DNA from: Athalassotoga sp964433875
GTDB lineage: Bacteria > Thermotogota > Thermotogae > Mesoaciditogales > Mesoaciditogaceae
Assembly: GCA_964433875.1 (NCBI GenBank)
Contig: CAYSSO010000029.1
Span: 1 to 21,918, forward strand
Length of the DNA: 21,918 bases
Direction of reading: 5' to 3'
Shown here: positions 1-6,691 of the stretch, piece by piece
Layout: each line of letters starts with the position of its first letter
How positions within the stretch are numbered: the first letter of the stretch is position 1
Notes under the pieces: generated by a model
The model's input: only the letters and a program-made list of their open reading frames with translations
The model's database searches: none
Told to the model about the DNA's origin: nothing
Program-made: the position numbers and the translations under genes

Positions 1-140
1 GCCTTTCCATCCTTGCCCTTGCGGGCGGTTTTCGTTTCTATGGCCCTTTTCAGGGATCACTCCCTCCGGGCGTTACCCGGCACCCTGCCCTGTGAAGTCC
101 GGACTTTCCTCGGTAATACCGCGATCATCCGTTCCATTTC
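1..140 (-). ncRNA. rnpB: RNase P RNA, class A, 5' part (cut by window edge)
   Basis: This is the catalytic RNA of ribonuclease P, which trims the 5' leader of pre-tRNAs. Read on the minus strand it contains the hallmark GAGGAAAGTCCGGAC, then CAGGGCAGGGTGCC and GGGTAACGCCC (the P8-P10 region), then GCCATAGAAACGAAAACCGCC and AAGGATGGAAAGGC. A small hairpin CGGT-ATT-ACCG near the 5' end fits a short P3. The 3' half, including the P4 partner strand and the P1 partner, lies beyond position 1. The 5' end is placed near 140 by comparison with other class-A RNAs and is approximate. It starts only a few bases after the surE stop codon, and I see no convincing promoter in between, so it may be processed from a surE transcript or use a promoter inside surE. 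Confidence 0.93.
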
Positions 141-143
141 CTC

Positions 144-905
144 TCATTTAAAAAAACTCTCTTTTTTTAAAATTTCCATAAAGACCGGATCGTTATGAAA
201 CAAAGTCAAGGGCGTTACTGAAACGTAATTCTGTTCAACGGCGTGGTAATCTGCTTGAACGTCTTTATCATCTTCGACTATCTCGCCTATCATCCAGTAA
301 TAGGTGTTTCCGAATGGATCCTGCCTCGCCTCAAAGAAATCTTTGAATCTTCTTTTTGATTGATGCGTCAATTTAAATCCTTTGATATCGTCGTAATCGA
401 TGGCCGGAACGTTAACATTTATAGCGGAGAACTTTGGAAAGGTTTCTAATTTTATGTGATTTATGATTTCGATCACGGCCTTCGTTGCGGACAAAAAGTT
501 TGGATTGTTATTCGAACAACTCGAGACCGCTATCGAAGGTATTTCCATTAGCGCACCTTCCAGGGCCCCCGAAACAGTTCCGGAATACATCACATCTGTG
601 CCAAGATTTGCGCCTTTATTTACACCGCTTACGACGAGATCAACTTTTTTGTCCTTTAAAATAGCCTGCACTCCAAGTTTGACGCAATCGGCAGGTGTAC
701 CATTGACGGCATACCCAAAAAATTGATTGCCGAACTTAACCTCTTTGGCCCACAAAGGATTTCTTATCGTTATTGCATGACCAGTTGCACTCCTTTCTAT
801 GTCGGGAGCGACAACATGAACTTCGGCGATTTCAGATAATTTTGTGGCCAAAGTTATTATTCCCTCTGACATTATACCATCATCATTGGTTATAAGTATT
901 ACCAT
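144..905 (-). CDS. surE: 5'/3'-nucleotidase SurE (survival protein E)
   Basis: The 253-aa product is a full-length SurE, a divalent-metal nucleoside monophosphate phosphatase of the cytoplasm. The N-terminus MVILITNDDG carries the metal-binding pair D8-D9. The RSATGH segment supplies S39, and SGVNKGANLG supplies N96. These match the four metal ligands known for the family, including the structurally characterised Thermotoga maritima enzyme. The ATG has a strong GGAGGTG site 5 nt upstream. The stop codon (144-146) is nearly joined to rnpB. A terminator lies just upstream, and a candidate promoter overlaps that terminator, so surE probably starts its own transcript. Confidence 0.96.
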   Translation of the reverse strand: MVILITNDDGIMSEGIITLATKLSEIAEVHVVAPDIERSATGHAITIRNPLWAKEVKFGNQFFGYAVNGTPADCVKLGVQAILKDKKVDLVVSGVNKGANLGTDVMYSGTVSGALEGALMEIPSIAVSSCSNNNPNFLSATKAVIEIINHIKLETFPKFSAINVNVPAIDYDDIKGFKLTHQSKRRFKDFFEARQDPFGNTYYWMIGEIVEDDKDVQADYHAVEQNYVSVTPLTLFHNDPVFMEILKKESFFK

Positions 906-932
906 CTAATCACCTCCAAAATTTGTTCATCT

Positions 933-962
933 ATTGTACAACAAAAAACCCCCTTTTAACAA
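933..962 (-). promoter_or_regulatory. Candidate surE promoter overlapping the tRNA terminator
   Basis: On the minus strand TTGTTA (957-962) is followed by 18 nt and TACAAT (933-938), placing a start site near 926 and giving a short leader before the surE ribosome binding site. The -35 hexamer falls in the loop and distal arm of the terminator at 943-967. The match is 4/6 and 5/6 to sigma-70-type consensus, so this is a moderate call. Confidence 0.5.
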
Positions 963-967
963 GGGGG
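943..967 (-). terminator. Rho-independent terminator of the tRNA cluster
   Basis: Minus-strand stem CCCCCTT / AAGGGGG with a 5-nt loop, followed directly by a run of six T residues. It sits 8 nt beyond the CCA end of tRNA-Arg(TCG) and separates the tRNA transcript from surE. Confidence 0.9.
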
Positions 968-974
968 ATGCCCG

Positions 975-1051
975 TGGCGCGCCTGACAGGAGTTGAACCC
1001 GCAACTTTCGGATCCGAAGTCCGACGCTCTATCCAATTGAGCTACAGGCGC
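975..1051 (-). tRNA. tRNA-Arg (anticodon TCG)
   Basis: A complete 77-nt cloverleaf with encoded CCA. The acceptor GCGCCTG pairs with CAGGCGC and the discriminator is G. The anticodon stem TCGGA/TCCGA encloses loop CTTCGGA, so the anticodon is TCG, reading CGA. The T loop is TTCAACT. The T stem contains two G-U pairs but is otherwise regular. It is the last gene of a three-tRNA cluster and lies directly before the terminator. Confidence 0.96.
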
Positions 1052-1055
1052 AATT

Positions 1056-1132
1056 TGGGGTGGCTGGTGGGGCTTGAACCCACAACATTCGGATCCACAG
1101 TCCGACACTCTACCAATTGAGCTACAGCCACC
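1056..1132 (-). tRNA. tRNA-His (anticodon GTG)
   Basis: Acceptor GTGGCTG pairs with CAGCCAC. The discriminator is C73 with encoded CCA, and a G at 1132 (read on the minus strand) provides the extra G-1 opposite C73 typical of histidine tRNAs. The anticodon stem TCGGA/TCCGA encloses CTGTGGA, giving anticodon GTG. The T stem GTGGG/CCCAC is perfect. It is the middle gene of the cluster, with only 4-6 nt to each neighbour. Confidence 0.96.
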
Positions 1133-1138
1133 GCGCTA

Positions 1139-1215
<77 letters not shown>

Positions 1216-1226
1216 TTACATTTGAA

Positions 1227-1256
1227 ATTATATCATATCATTTTTTATGATTACAA
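1227..1256 (-). promoter_or_regulatory. Promoter of the tRNA cluster
   Basis: On the minus strand TTGTAA (1251-1256), 18 nt, then TATAAT (1227-1232), with an extended -10 TGA directly before TATAAT. The -35 hexamer contains the TAA stop codon of dprA, so the promoter begins inside the end of that gene. The predicted start near 1219-1220 leaves only a few leader bases before the tRNA. Confidence 0.8.
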
Positions 1257-2171
1257 GTTCAATTTGAACTTCTCTGTAAAATCTTTTGAAACAATTCCAT
1301 CTATTTCGAAGGTCGTTAATTTTGAGTTTACCTCATTTATGGGGATTCCAAGATAGGCTGAGATCTCTTCCGAATTCTTTGGACCACCCTTTAAAAAATT
1401 CAGGATCGGATCTTCTGGAATAGAGAGTTTGACGCTTACATAACCAAACTCTTCAAGCACATCTTCGGCAGAGGTCACGCACTTCGCGCCATGCTTTATA
1501 AGGTTTATCGTTCCTTCGCTCGTGGGAGAGAAAATAGACCCTGGCACGGCAAAAATTTCACGCCCTTCTTCAAGGCCAAAGCGCGCTGTTATCAAAGATC
1601 CGCTTTTGGATGATGCTTCAACCACTATTATTCCCATCGATAATCCGGCGATTATTCTATTTCTCTTCGGGAAGGTCCATTTCGCTGGCATCGTACCGAG
1701 AGGGAACTCGCTTACCAGACATCCATTTTCCATGACCTTCTGAAAAACGATATCTTTTGATCTGGGGTATACGATATCAATCCCTGTTCCAAGAACCCCG
1801 ATCGTCAGACCGTACTTTGAAGCCTCTTCGTGTGCTACAGAATCTATGCCATGGGCAAGACCGCTAACTATCACGACGCCGGATCTGGAAAGTTCGGCCG
1901 ATAGTTTTGCCGCGGCATTTTTTCCGTAAGATGTGGCCATACGGGACCCGACAATGGCTATTGAAAATTTTCCCAGTGCGTCTATTCTCTTTCCTTTAAC
2001 GTAGATCAATAACGGCGGATCTTTTATCTGGGCAAGAGATGACGGGTATCTTTCATCTTCTATCGAGATTAGTTCTATTCCAAGATCCTCACATCTTTTT
2101 ATCTCATCTCTTACATCTTTTGAGTCCGGCGATCTGTTCAAAATCTTCGAAAGAGCCTCTTCTAATCTCAT
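1251..2171 (-). CDS. dprA: DNA-processing protein DprA (Smf)
   Basis: The 306-aa product binds single-stranded DNA and, in other bacteria, loads RecA onto strands taken up in transformation. The central Rossmann-like fold carries GSR (75-77), GLAHGID (104-110), GTGIDIVYPR (128-137) and the FPKRNRIIAGLS block (167-178). Residues from about 255 form a winged-helix-like C-terminal domain. The ATG at 2171 is chosen because AGGGGG lies 7-8 nt upstream and MRLEEALSKIL is a plausible family start. A longer frame to a TTG at 2261 exists, but its first codons are the -35 and -10 elements of the gene's own promoter. It is divergent from the recA operon and is followed by the tRNA cluster. Confidence 0.95.
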   Translation of the reverse strand: MRLEEALSKILNRSPDSKDVRDEIKRCEDLGIELISIEDERYPSSLAQIKDPPLLIYVKGKRIDALGKFSIAIVGSRMATSYGKNAAAKLSAELSRSGVVIVSGLAHGIDSVAHEEASKYGLTIGVLGTGIDIVYPRSKDIVFQKVMENGCLVSEFPLGTMPAKWTFPKRNRIIAGLSMGIIVVEASSKSGSLITARFGLEEGREIFAVPGSIFSPTSEGTINLIKHGAKCVTSAEDVLEEFGYVSVKLSIPEDPILNFLKGGPKNSEEISAYLGIPINEVNSKLTTFEIDGIVSKDFTEKFKLNL

Positions 2172-2231
2172 AATATCCCCCTGTAATTCTGCATTTTTCT
2201 CATCGGATCGAATTATGCTGATTTTGATCCG

Positions 2232-2261
2232 ATTATACCTAATATACCAAAACAGGTTCAA
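2232..2261 (-). promoter_or_regulatory. dprA promoter
   Basis: On the minus strand TTGAAC (2256-2261), 18 nt, then TATAAT (2232-2237). The start would be near 2225, leaving a leader of about 55 nt before the ATG at 2171. The element is back to back with the promoter for the plus-strand operon, only 5 nt from its extended -10. Confidence 0.75.
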
Positions 2262-2266
2262 AAGTA

Positions 2267-2275
2267 TGATATAAT
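2267..2275 (+). promoter_or_regulatory. Extended -10 promoter of the DUF4416-recA operon
   Basis: TG-A-TATAAT is a full extended -10 element. No good -35 stands at 17 nt (CCAAAA). The predicted start near 2282 gives a leader of about 24 nt before the GTG at 2306. The same core ATGATATAAT occurs at the tRNA promoter and the glutamate dehydrogenase promoter in this window. Confidence 0.65.
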
Positions 2276-2305
2276 TTTTTAAGATTCCGATGTGTGGTGA
2301 TCTGA

Positions 2306-2848
2306 GTGGGAAAAGTCAAAAGCCCGGAACTCGTGAATTTGGTTTGCGTGATTTTCGGTAACGATATAAATTACAGAATAAAAGATCTCACAGAAGTACT
2401 TGAAAAGAATTTTGGCAAGATCGATTTCGTGTCTAAGCCGCTGGATTTTTCTGCTTTTACTTCCTATTATGAAGAAGAAATGGGGAATCCTCTAAAAAGC
2501 AGAATTATCAGTTTTGAGCCTTTGATCCATCCATTTGAACTTGCAGACATAAAGTCGATCACAAATAAAATAGAAATGGACTTTTCAATTGAAGGCAGGA
2601 GAACATTTAACATAGATGCTGGATATATTCATCACAGTCAGTTTGTTCTGGCTTCAACGAAATCTTGGGGAAGCAGGATTTACCTTAAAAATGGAATTTA
2701 TGCCGAAATAACGCTTCTCTTTTTGAACGGCCATTTTCGTCCCTGGGAGATGACCTATCCCAATTATAGAACACCTGAATACATCGGAGAACTTGAAAAG
2801 ATAAGGGATATATACATGGAAAAAAAGAGAGCGTTAAAAAGGTTATGA
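2306..2848 (+). CDS. DUF4416 family protein of unknown function
   Basis: The 180-aa product resembles the DUF4416 family, which has no known function. I see no signal peptide and no membrane segment. Recognisable features are an N-terminal MGKVKSPELVNLVCVIFG, a FEPLIHPFEL segment near residue 70, and NIDAGYIHHSQFVLASTK near 105-120, followed by a C-terminal PWEMTYPNYRTPEY stretch. The GTG start has a GGTGAT site 7 nt upstream and is close to the extended -10 promoter. The last codons overlap the rimO ATG (ATGA). As the first gene of the recA operon it may have a housekeeping role linked to RimO or RNA/lipid functions, but that is inference only. Confidence 0.8.
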   Translation: MGKVKSPELVNLVCVIFGNDINYRIKDLTEVLEKNFGKIDFVSKPLDFSAFTSYYEEEMGNPLKSRIISFEPLIHPFELADIKSITNKIEMDFSIEGRRTFNIDAGYIHHSQFVLASTKSWGSRIYLKNGIYAEITLLFLNGHFRPWEMTYPNYRTPEYIGELEKIRDIYMEKKRALKRL

Positions 2849-4128
2849 AAGTATGGATAGATGTATTAGGATGCCCAAAAAACGAGGCTGATTCAGATGC
2901 GCTTAAGGCCATACTTGTAAAGAAAGGTCATGAAATAGTAAAAGATTTGGATGATGCCGATGTTGCAATACTTAACACATGCGCTTTTGTATCAGATGCA
3001 AAAAAAGAATCTGTAGATGAGATATTAGATCTTGTCAATTACAAAAATCAAAGAGATATCAAAGTAATAGTTCATGGATGTCTAACGCAACGTTATTTTA
3101 AAGAGATAAAAAAGGAAATAGGCGAAATCGATGCTGTCCTTGGTGTTGTTCCACCATTGAAGATCGCGCAGGCCGTAGAAAATCTTGAAGATTTTAACGG
3201 TACGCCTCAGCCTGTTTACGAATTTCTCGGAAGGACTATCGATGAAAAACCGTACGCTTACGTGAAGATAGGCGACGGTTGCGATAGAAAATGCGCGTTT
3301 TGCGCCATTCCCTTGATAAAAGGTCCCCTAAAAAACAGAGAGTACAATGATATTCTCGAAGAGATAAACTTTCTTGTTCGGAATGGAAAGAAAGAGATAA
3401 TCATTGTCTCCCAGGATTCGACGAGTTATACTTATGACGGCAAAAGTTTCATAGACCTTTTAAGATCAATAGACGGTATAGATGGGGACTTCTGGATAAG
3501 ACTTTTGTACCTTTATCCGGACGGCATTGATGAAGATTTGGTTATGACGGTTGCGAACTCCAAAAAGATACTCCATTACTTTGATATGCCTCTTCAACAT
3601 GCATCACCCAAAATTTTGAAGTTGATGAGAAGAAATCCGGACATCGAATCGGTCAAACGCAAGATCTCCTTTATAAGATCGAAAATTCCGGATACCGTTT
3701 TTAGAACCTCTTTCATAGTTGGCTTTCCTCAAGAGGAGGAGGCTGATTTTGAAGAGTTAATTCGATTCATCGATGAGATGAAGTTTGACAGAGTCGGCGC
3801 CTTTATTTATTCCGATGAAGAAGGCACCGAATCTTACAATCTAAGTCCAAAAGTTAAAAGCGGTGTCGCAAGGTCAAGGTTTAACAAACTGTTAGAGAGG
3901 CAACAAGAGATAAGTTTGGAGAGAAATAAAAAATTAGTTGGCATAAGCCTTAAAACTCTTGTTGAAGGTTTTGAAAATGGAATGTATTTTGGCCGAACCT
4001 ACATGGATGCACCAGAAATAGATGGCATGGTCTACATTCCTGCTTCGAAACCCGTTAAAGTTGGAAGTTTTGTAAATGTAAAGGTCAGATCTTTCGAGTT
4101 TTACGATCTGGAAGGAGATCTGCAATGA
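2845..4128 (+). CDS. rimO: Ribosomal protein uS12 methylthiotransferase RimO
   Basis: The 427-aa radical-SAM enzyme adds a methylthio group to an aspartate of ribosomal protein S12. The N-terminal UPF0004 domain has its three cluster cysteines at C10 (LGCPKNEADSD), C46 (NTCAFV) and C79 (HGCLTQ). The radical-SAM motif CDRKCAFC gives C146, C150 and C153. A TRAM-like C-terminal domain covers roughly the last 65 residues. GCPKNEADSD and KIGDGCDRKCAFCAIP favour RimO over MiaB. The ATG overlaps the DUF4416 stop by 4 nt and the 3' end overlaps pgsA by 4 nt, so translation is probably coupled. Confidence 0.95.
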   Translation: MKVWIDVLGCPKNEADSDALKAILVKKGHEIVKDLDDADVAILNTCAFVSDAKKESVDEILDLVNYKNQRDIKVIVHGCLTQRYFKEIKKEIGEIDAVLGVVPPLKIAQAVENLEDFNGTPQPVYEFLGRTIDEKPYAYVKIGDGCDRKCAFCAIPLIKGPLKNREYNDILEEINFLVRNGKKEIIIVSQDSTSYTYDGKSFIDLLRSIDGIDGDFWIRLLYLYPDGIDEDLVMTVANSKKILHYFDMPLQHASPKILKLMRRNPDIESVKRKISFIRSKIPDTVFRTSFIVGFPQEEEADFEELIRFIDEMKFDRVGAFIYSDEEGTESYNLSPKVKSGVARSRFNKLLERQQEISLERNKKLVGISLKTLVEGFENGMYFGRTYMDAPEIDGMVYIPASKPVKVGSFVNVKVRSFEFYDLEGDLQ

Positions 4129-4664
4129 GAATAACGATTGCGACAAGGCTAACGTTGCTGAGAATTTTCTTCGTAGTTCCTTTTATGGTCTTTGCACTCA
4201 TAACTAAGACCGATACGTCTTTGGCAGCCTTTATAATTTTTATAGCCGCCTCGGTAACGGATTTTTTGGATGGAAGAGCTGCGAGATCGATGAATGAAGT
4301 TACAACACTCGGAAAGTTTTTTGATCAGATGGCCGATAAAATTCTTGTAGACGCAGCCTTTTTGGTTTTTCTCCAACTTGGATATGTCCAAAGTTGGTTT
4401 GTCATAACCGTTATCGCAAGAGATTCTGCGATCAGTGGACTGCGCATGATAGCGGCATCAAAGGGGAATGTGATAGCGGCAAGTTGGTGGGGAAAGTTCA
4501 AGACAACATCGCAGATGATCTTCATAATTTTTGTGTTATTTTACAGAATAACGCCTGTTTTTGGATGGACTTTGAATGTTGTTTTGATGTGGGTGGCACT
4601 TGTCATGACCGTTATTTCTGGCATCGAGTATTTCGTTAAAAACTGGGAGGCACTAAAAGATTGA
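4125..4664 (+). CDS. pgsA: CDP-diacylglycerol-glycerol-3-phosphate 3-phosphatidyltransferase
   Basis: The 179-aa integral membrane enzyme makes phosphatidylglycerol phosphate, the committed step to anionic phospholipids. The CDP-alcohol phosphotransferase motif is complete: D49-G50, A53-R54, G63, D67 and D71 with the canonical spacing. Hydrophobic segments lie at about 10-27, 33-45, 75-100 and 125-165. The N-terminus RITIATRLTLLRIFFVVPF is typical of PgsA. It overlaps rimO upstream and thpR downstream. Confidence 0.93.
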   Translation: MRITIATRLTLLRIFFVVPFMVFALITKTDTSLAAFIIFIAASVTDFLDGRAARSMNEVTTLGKFFDQMADKILVDAAFLVFLQLGYVQSWFVITVIARDSAISGLRMIAASKGNVIAASWWGKFKTTSQMIFIIFVLFYRITPVFGWTLNVVLMWVALVMTVISGIEYFVKNWEALKD

Positions 4665-5203
4665 GAACCTTCATGGCCATTAGGGCGAATGATAAAGTTG
4701 AAAATGAAATTGTCAAGATTCAGAAATTTCTTATGGACAAAGAATTTTTTGGCACATGGCCAAGAAAAGAAAATGCCCATCTGACTCTCTTCTTTTTCGG
4801 CGATATAGACGAAAAGAAGATGGAGAAGATAGAAGGCATTATGGATGATGTATCGAAGGATTTCAAACCATTCTCTCTCGAATTCAATGGCATTGGGATT
4901 TTCCCTCCAAAGGGACTTCCGCGAGTTTTGTGGATGAGAGGGATTGGCAAGGAGGTATCCGAACTTTATTCTTCTCTGAATGAAAGACTGAAAAAGATAG
5001 GTTTTTCATTTGGTACAGAATTCACGCCTCACCTTACGATTGGAAGGTTGAAAAGCGTTCCGAAAGACTGGAATGAAACGATTTCTAAAATCGAGTACGA
5101 TCCGTTAAGAATTGAATGTAAGGATATCGAGTTATTTTCTTCAACTCTGACGCCTAAGGGCTCGATATACAATTCAATTCACAAAAGTGAATTTGGAGGT
5201 TAA
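4661..5203 (+). CDS. thpR: RNA 2',3'-cyclic phosphodiesterase ThpR (LigT-like)
   Basis: The 180-aa protein belongs to the 2H phosphoesterase superfamily and opens 2',3'-cyclic phosphates on RNA; some members ligate tRNA halves in vitro. Both HxT motifs are present, H40-L-T42 and H124-L-T126, at the spacing of the family. The start is a TTG that overlaps the pgsA stop (TTGA). It is preferred because it gives MRTFMAI, matching the usual family N-terminus, and has GGGAGG upstream. The next in-frame ATG would remove part of the first beta strand. It is followed after 3 nt by recA. Confidence 0.92.
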   Translation: MRTFMAIRANDKVENEIVKIQKFLMDKEFFGTWPRKENAHLTLFFFGDIDEKKMEKIEGIMDDVSKDFKPFSLEFNGIGIFPPKGLPRVLWMRGIGKEVSELYSSLNERLKKIGFSFGTEFTPHLTIGRLKSVPKDWNETISKIEYDPLRIECKDIELFSSTLTPKGSIYNSIHKSEFGG

Positions 5204-5206
5204 AAG

Positions 5207-6256
5207 ATGAGTGAAGATTTAAGTGGAAAGGAAAAGGCTCTTGAGAGCGCTATAAAACAAATAGAAAGAGATTTTGGGAAAGGTTCTATAATGATCCTCG
5301 GTCAGGAAGAAATAGTTAAAAACATAGAGACAATCCCATCCGGATCTCTTTCTCTCGATATAGCCCTTGGAGTTGGTGGATATCCGCGCGGAAGGGTAAT
5401 AGAGATTTACGGTCCCGAATCAAGCGGGAAGACGACGCTCACATTGCACGCTCTCGCTCAGGCGCAAAAACTCGGTGGTATAGTCGCCTTTATAGACGTC
5501 GAACACGCGCTTGATCCCGCCTATGCCCAAAATCTTGGAGTAGATGTAAGCAAACTTGTCATCTCCCAGCCGGATAGCGGTGAGCAGGCTCTCGAGATCG
5601 TTGACACGCTTGTCAGATCAAATGCCGTTGATATGGTCGTCGTCGACTCCGTTGCCGCTTTGACGCCGCGGGCCGAGGTGGAAGGAGCCATGGGTGATTC
5701 TCAAATAGGCCTTCAGGCCCGTTTGATGTCTCAAGCCTTAAGAAAATTAACTTCGAATGTCAGCAAATCGAGATCGATTGTGATATTCACAAACCAGATA
5801 AGGATGAAGATAGGCATAATGTTTGGAAATCCAGAGACTACTTCTGGGGGAAATGCGCTCAAATTTTACGCGACGATAAGGTTGGACATAAGGCGCGGGG
5901 AACCTATAAAAGAAGGAGAAAAGATAATAGGCAACGAAACAAGGGTAAAGGTTGTCAAAAATAAAGTTGCCCCGCCATTCAAAGAGGCACATTTCGACAT
6001 AATATACGGAAAGGGAATAGTGAGAGAAAATGAACTCGTCGATCTTGGAGTCAGCGAAGGAATAATATCCAAAAAGGGATCATGGTTTAGCTACACCACT
6101 CTCGATGGAAAGGAACTAAGCATCGGGCAGGGTAAAAACAATGTTGTTCAATATCTAACGGAGAACAAAAATATCGCTGACGAAGTAGAGAAAAGGATAA
6201 GAGAAGCGCACGGACTTTTGAAAGAAAAGAAAGATGGAGAAGGAAAGGAATCTTGA
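5207..6256 (+). CDS. recA: Recombinase RecA
   Basis: The 349-aa protein forms filaments on single-stranded DNA for strand exchange and coprotease activity. Walker A GPESSGKT occupies 69-76, FIDVEHALDP follows near 95-104, and the Walker B strand DMVVVDSVAAL is at 142-152. Loop L1 (EVEGAMGDSQIGLQARLMS) and L2 (NQIRMKIGIMFGNPETTSGG) are intact. The C-terminus is lysine/glutamate-rich. GGAGG precedes the ATG and overlaps the thpR stop region. The 3' end overlaps recX by 23 nt. I found no LexA-type palindrome at the operon's promoter, so SOS control is not evident here. Confidence 0.99.
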   Translation: MSEDLSGKEKALESAIKQIERDFGKGSIMILGQEEIVKNIETIPSGSLSLDIALGVGGYPRGRVIEIYGPESSGKTTLTLHALAQAQKLGGIVAFIDVEHALDPAYAQNLGVDVSKLVISQPDSGEQALEIVDTLVRSNAVDMVVVDSVAALTPRAEVEGAMGDSQIGLQARLMSQALRKLTSNVSKSRSIVIFTNQIRMKIGIMFGNPETTSGGNALKFYATIRLDIRRGEPIKEGEKIIGNETRVKVVKNKVAPPFKEAHFDIIYGKGIVRENELVDLGVSEGIISKKGSWFSYTTLDGKELSIGQGKNNVVQYLTENKNIADEVEKRIREAHGLLKEKKDGEGKES

Positions 6257-6689
6257 AAATGCGAGGAAGGATGCCTTTAGACTTATAAAAATAAGGGCTC
6301 GTTCCGAGTACGAACTTTACACAAGACTTAAAGAAAAGGGTTATTCTGAAGATATTTTAGATCAATTGATAGATGAACTCAAAAAGAAAGGGTTTTTGGA
6401 TGATCTGAAATTCGCAAAACTTTTTGCTTTAGATCAAATTGAATTGAAGTTCAAAGGACCCAGATACATAGAATACGAATTGAAAAATTTTGGTGTAGAA
6501 GAGGAGATCATCGCAAGTGTTATAAGGGAAATCTCAGATTCTGATTTCAAAGAGATATTTAAGCGCTTTAAAAAAGCGCACAAAGCTGACAGTGAAGATA
6601 AGATCTTTGAAAAATTGATCAAAAGGGGATTCGATCCTTACACGGTGAAAAAGACATTGCGTGAGATCTCCAAAGAAACGGAGGTGTGA
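6234..6689 (+). CDS. recX: Regulatory protein RecX
   Basis: The 151-aa all-helical protein is a RecX, which binds and modulates RecA filaments. The repeat structure is visible: AFRLIKIRARSEYELYTRLKEKGYSEDILDQLIDELKKKGFLDD, followed by a second copy with GPRYIEYELKNFGVEEEII and a third with KLIKRGFDPYTVKKTL. The ATG lies inside the recA end. No strong ribosome binding site is seen beyond purine-rich AAAGAAAAGAAAG, consistent with coupling to recA translation. The TGA stop overlaps the ribosome binding region of rny. Confidence 0.92.
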   Translation: MEKERNLENARKDAFRLIKIRARSEYELYTRLKEKGYSEDILDQLIDELKKKGFLDDLKFAKLFALDQIELKFKGPRYIEYELKNFGVEEEIIASVIREISDSDFKEIFKRFKKAHKADSEDKIFEKLIKRGFDPYTVKKTLREISKETEV

Positions 6690-6691
6690 TG

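Noticed and set aside
13..198. 61-codon plus-strand frame at the left edge
   Set aside because: It is antisense to rnpB and the end of surE, with no ribosome binding site.
2172..2261. 30-residue N-terminal extension of DprA
   Set aside because: It contains the gene's -35 and -10 elements; a strong ribosome binding site supports the ATG at 2171.
2262..2305. SOS operator in front of the recA operon
   Set aside because: No palindrome resembling a LexA box, nor the TAGATA repeat seen at the S24 regulator, is present there.
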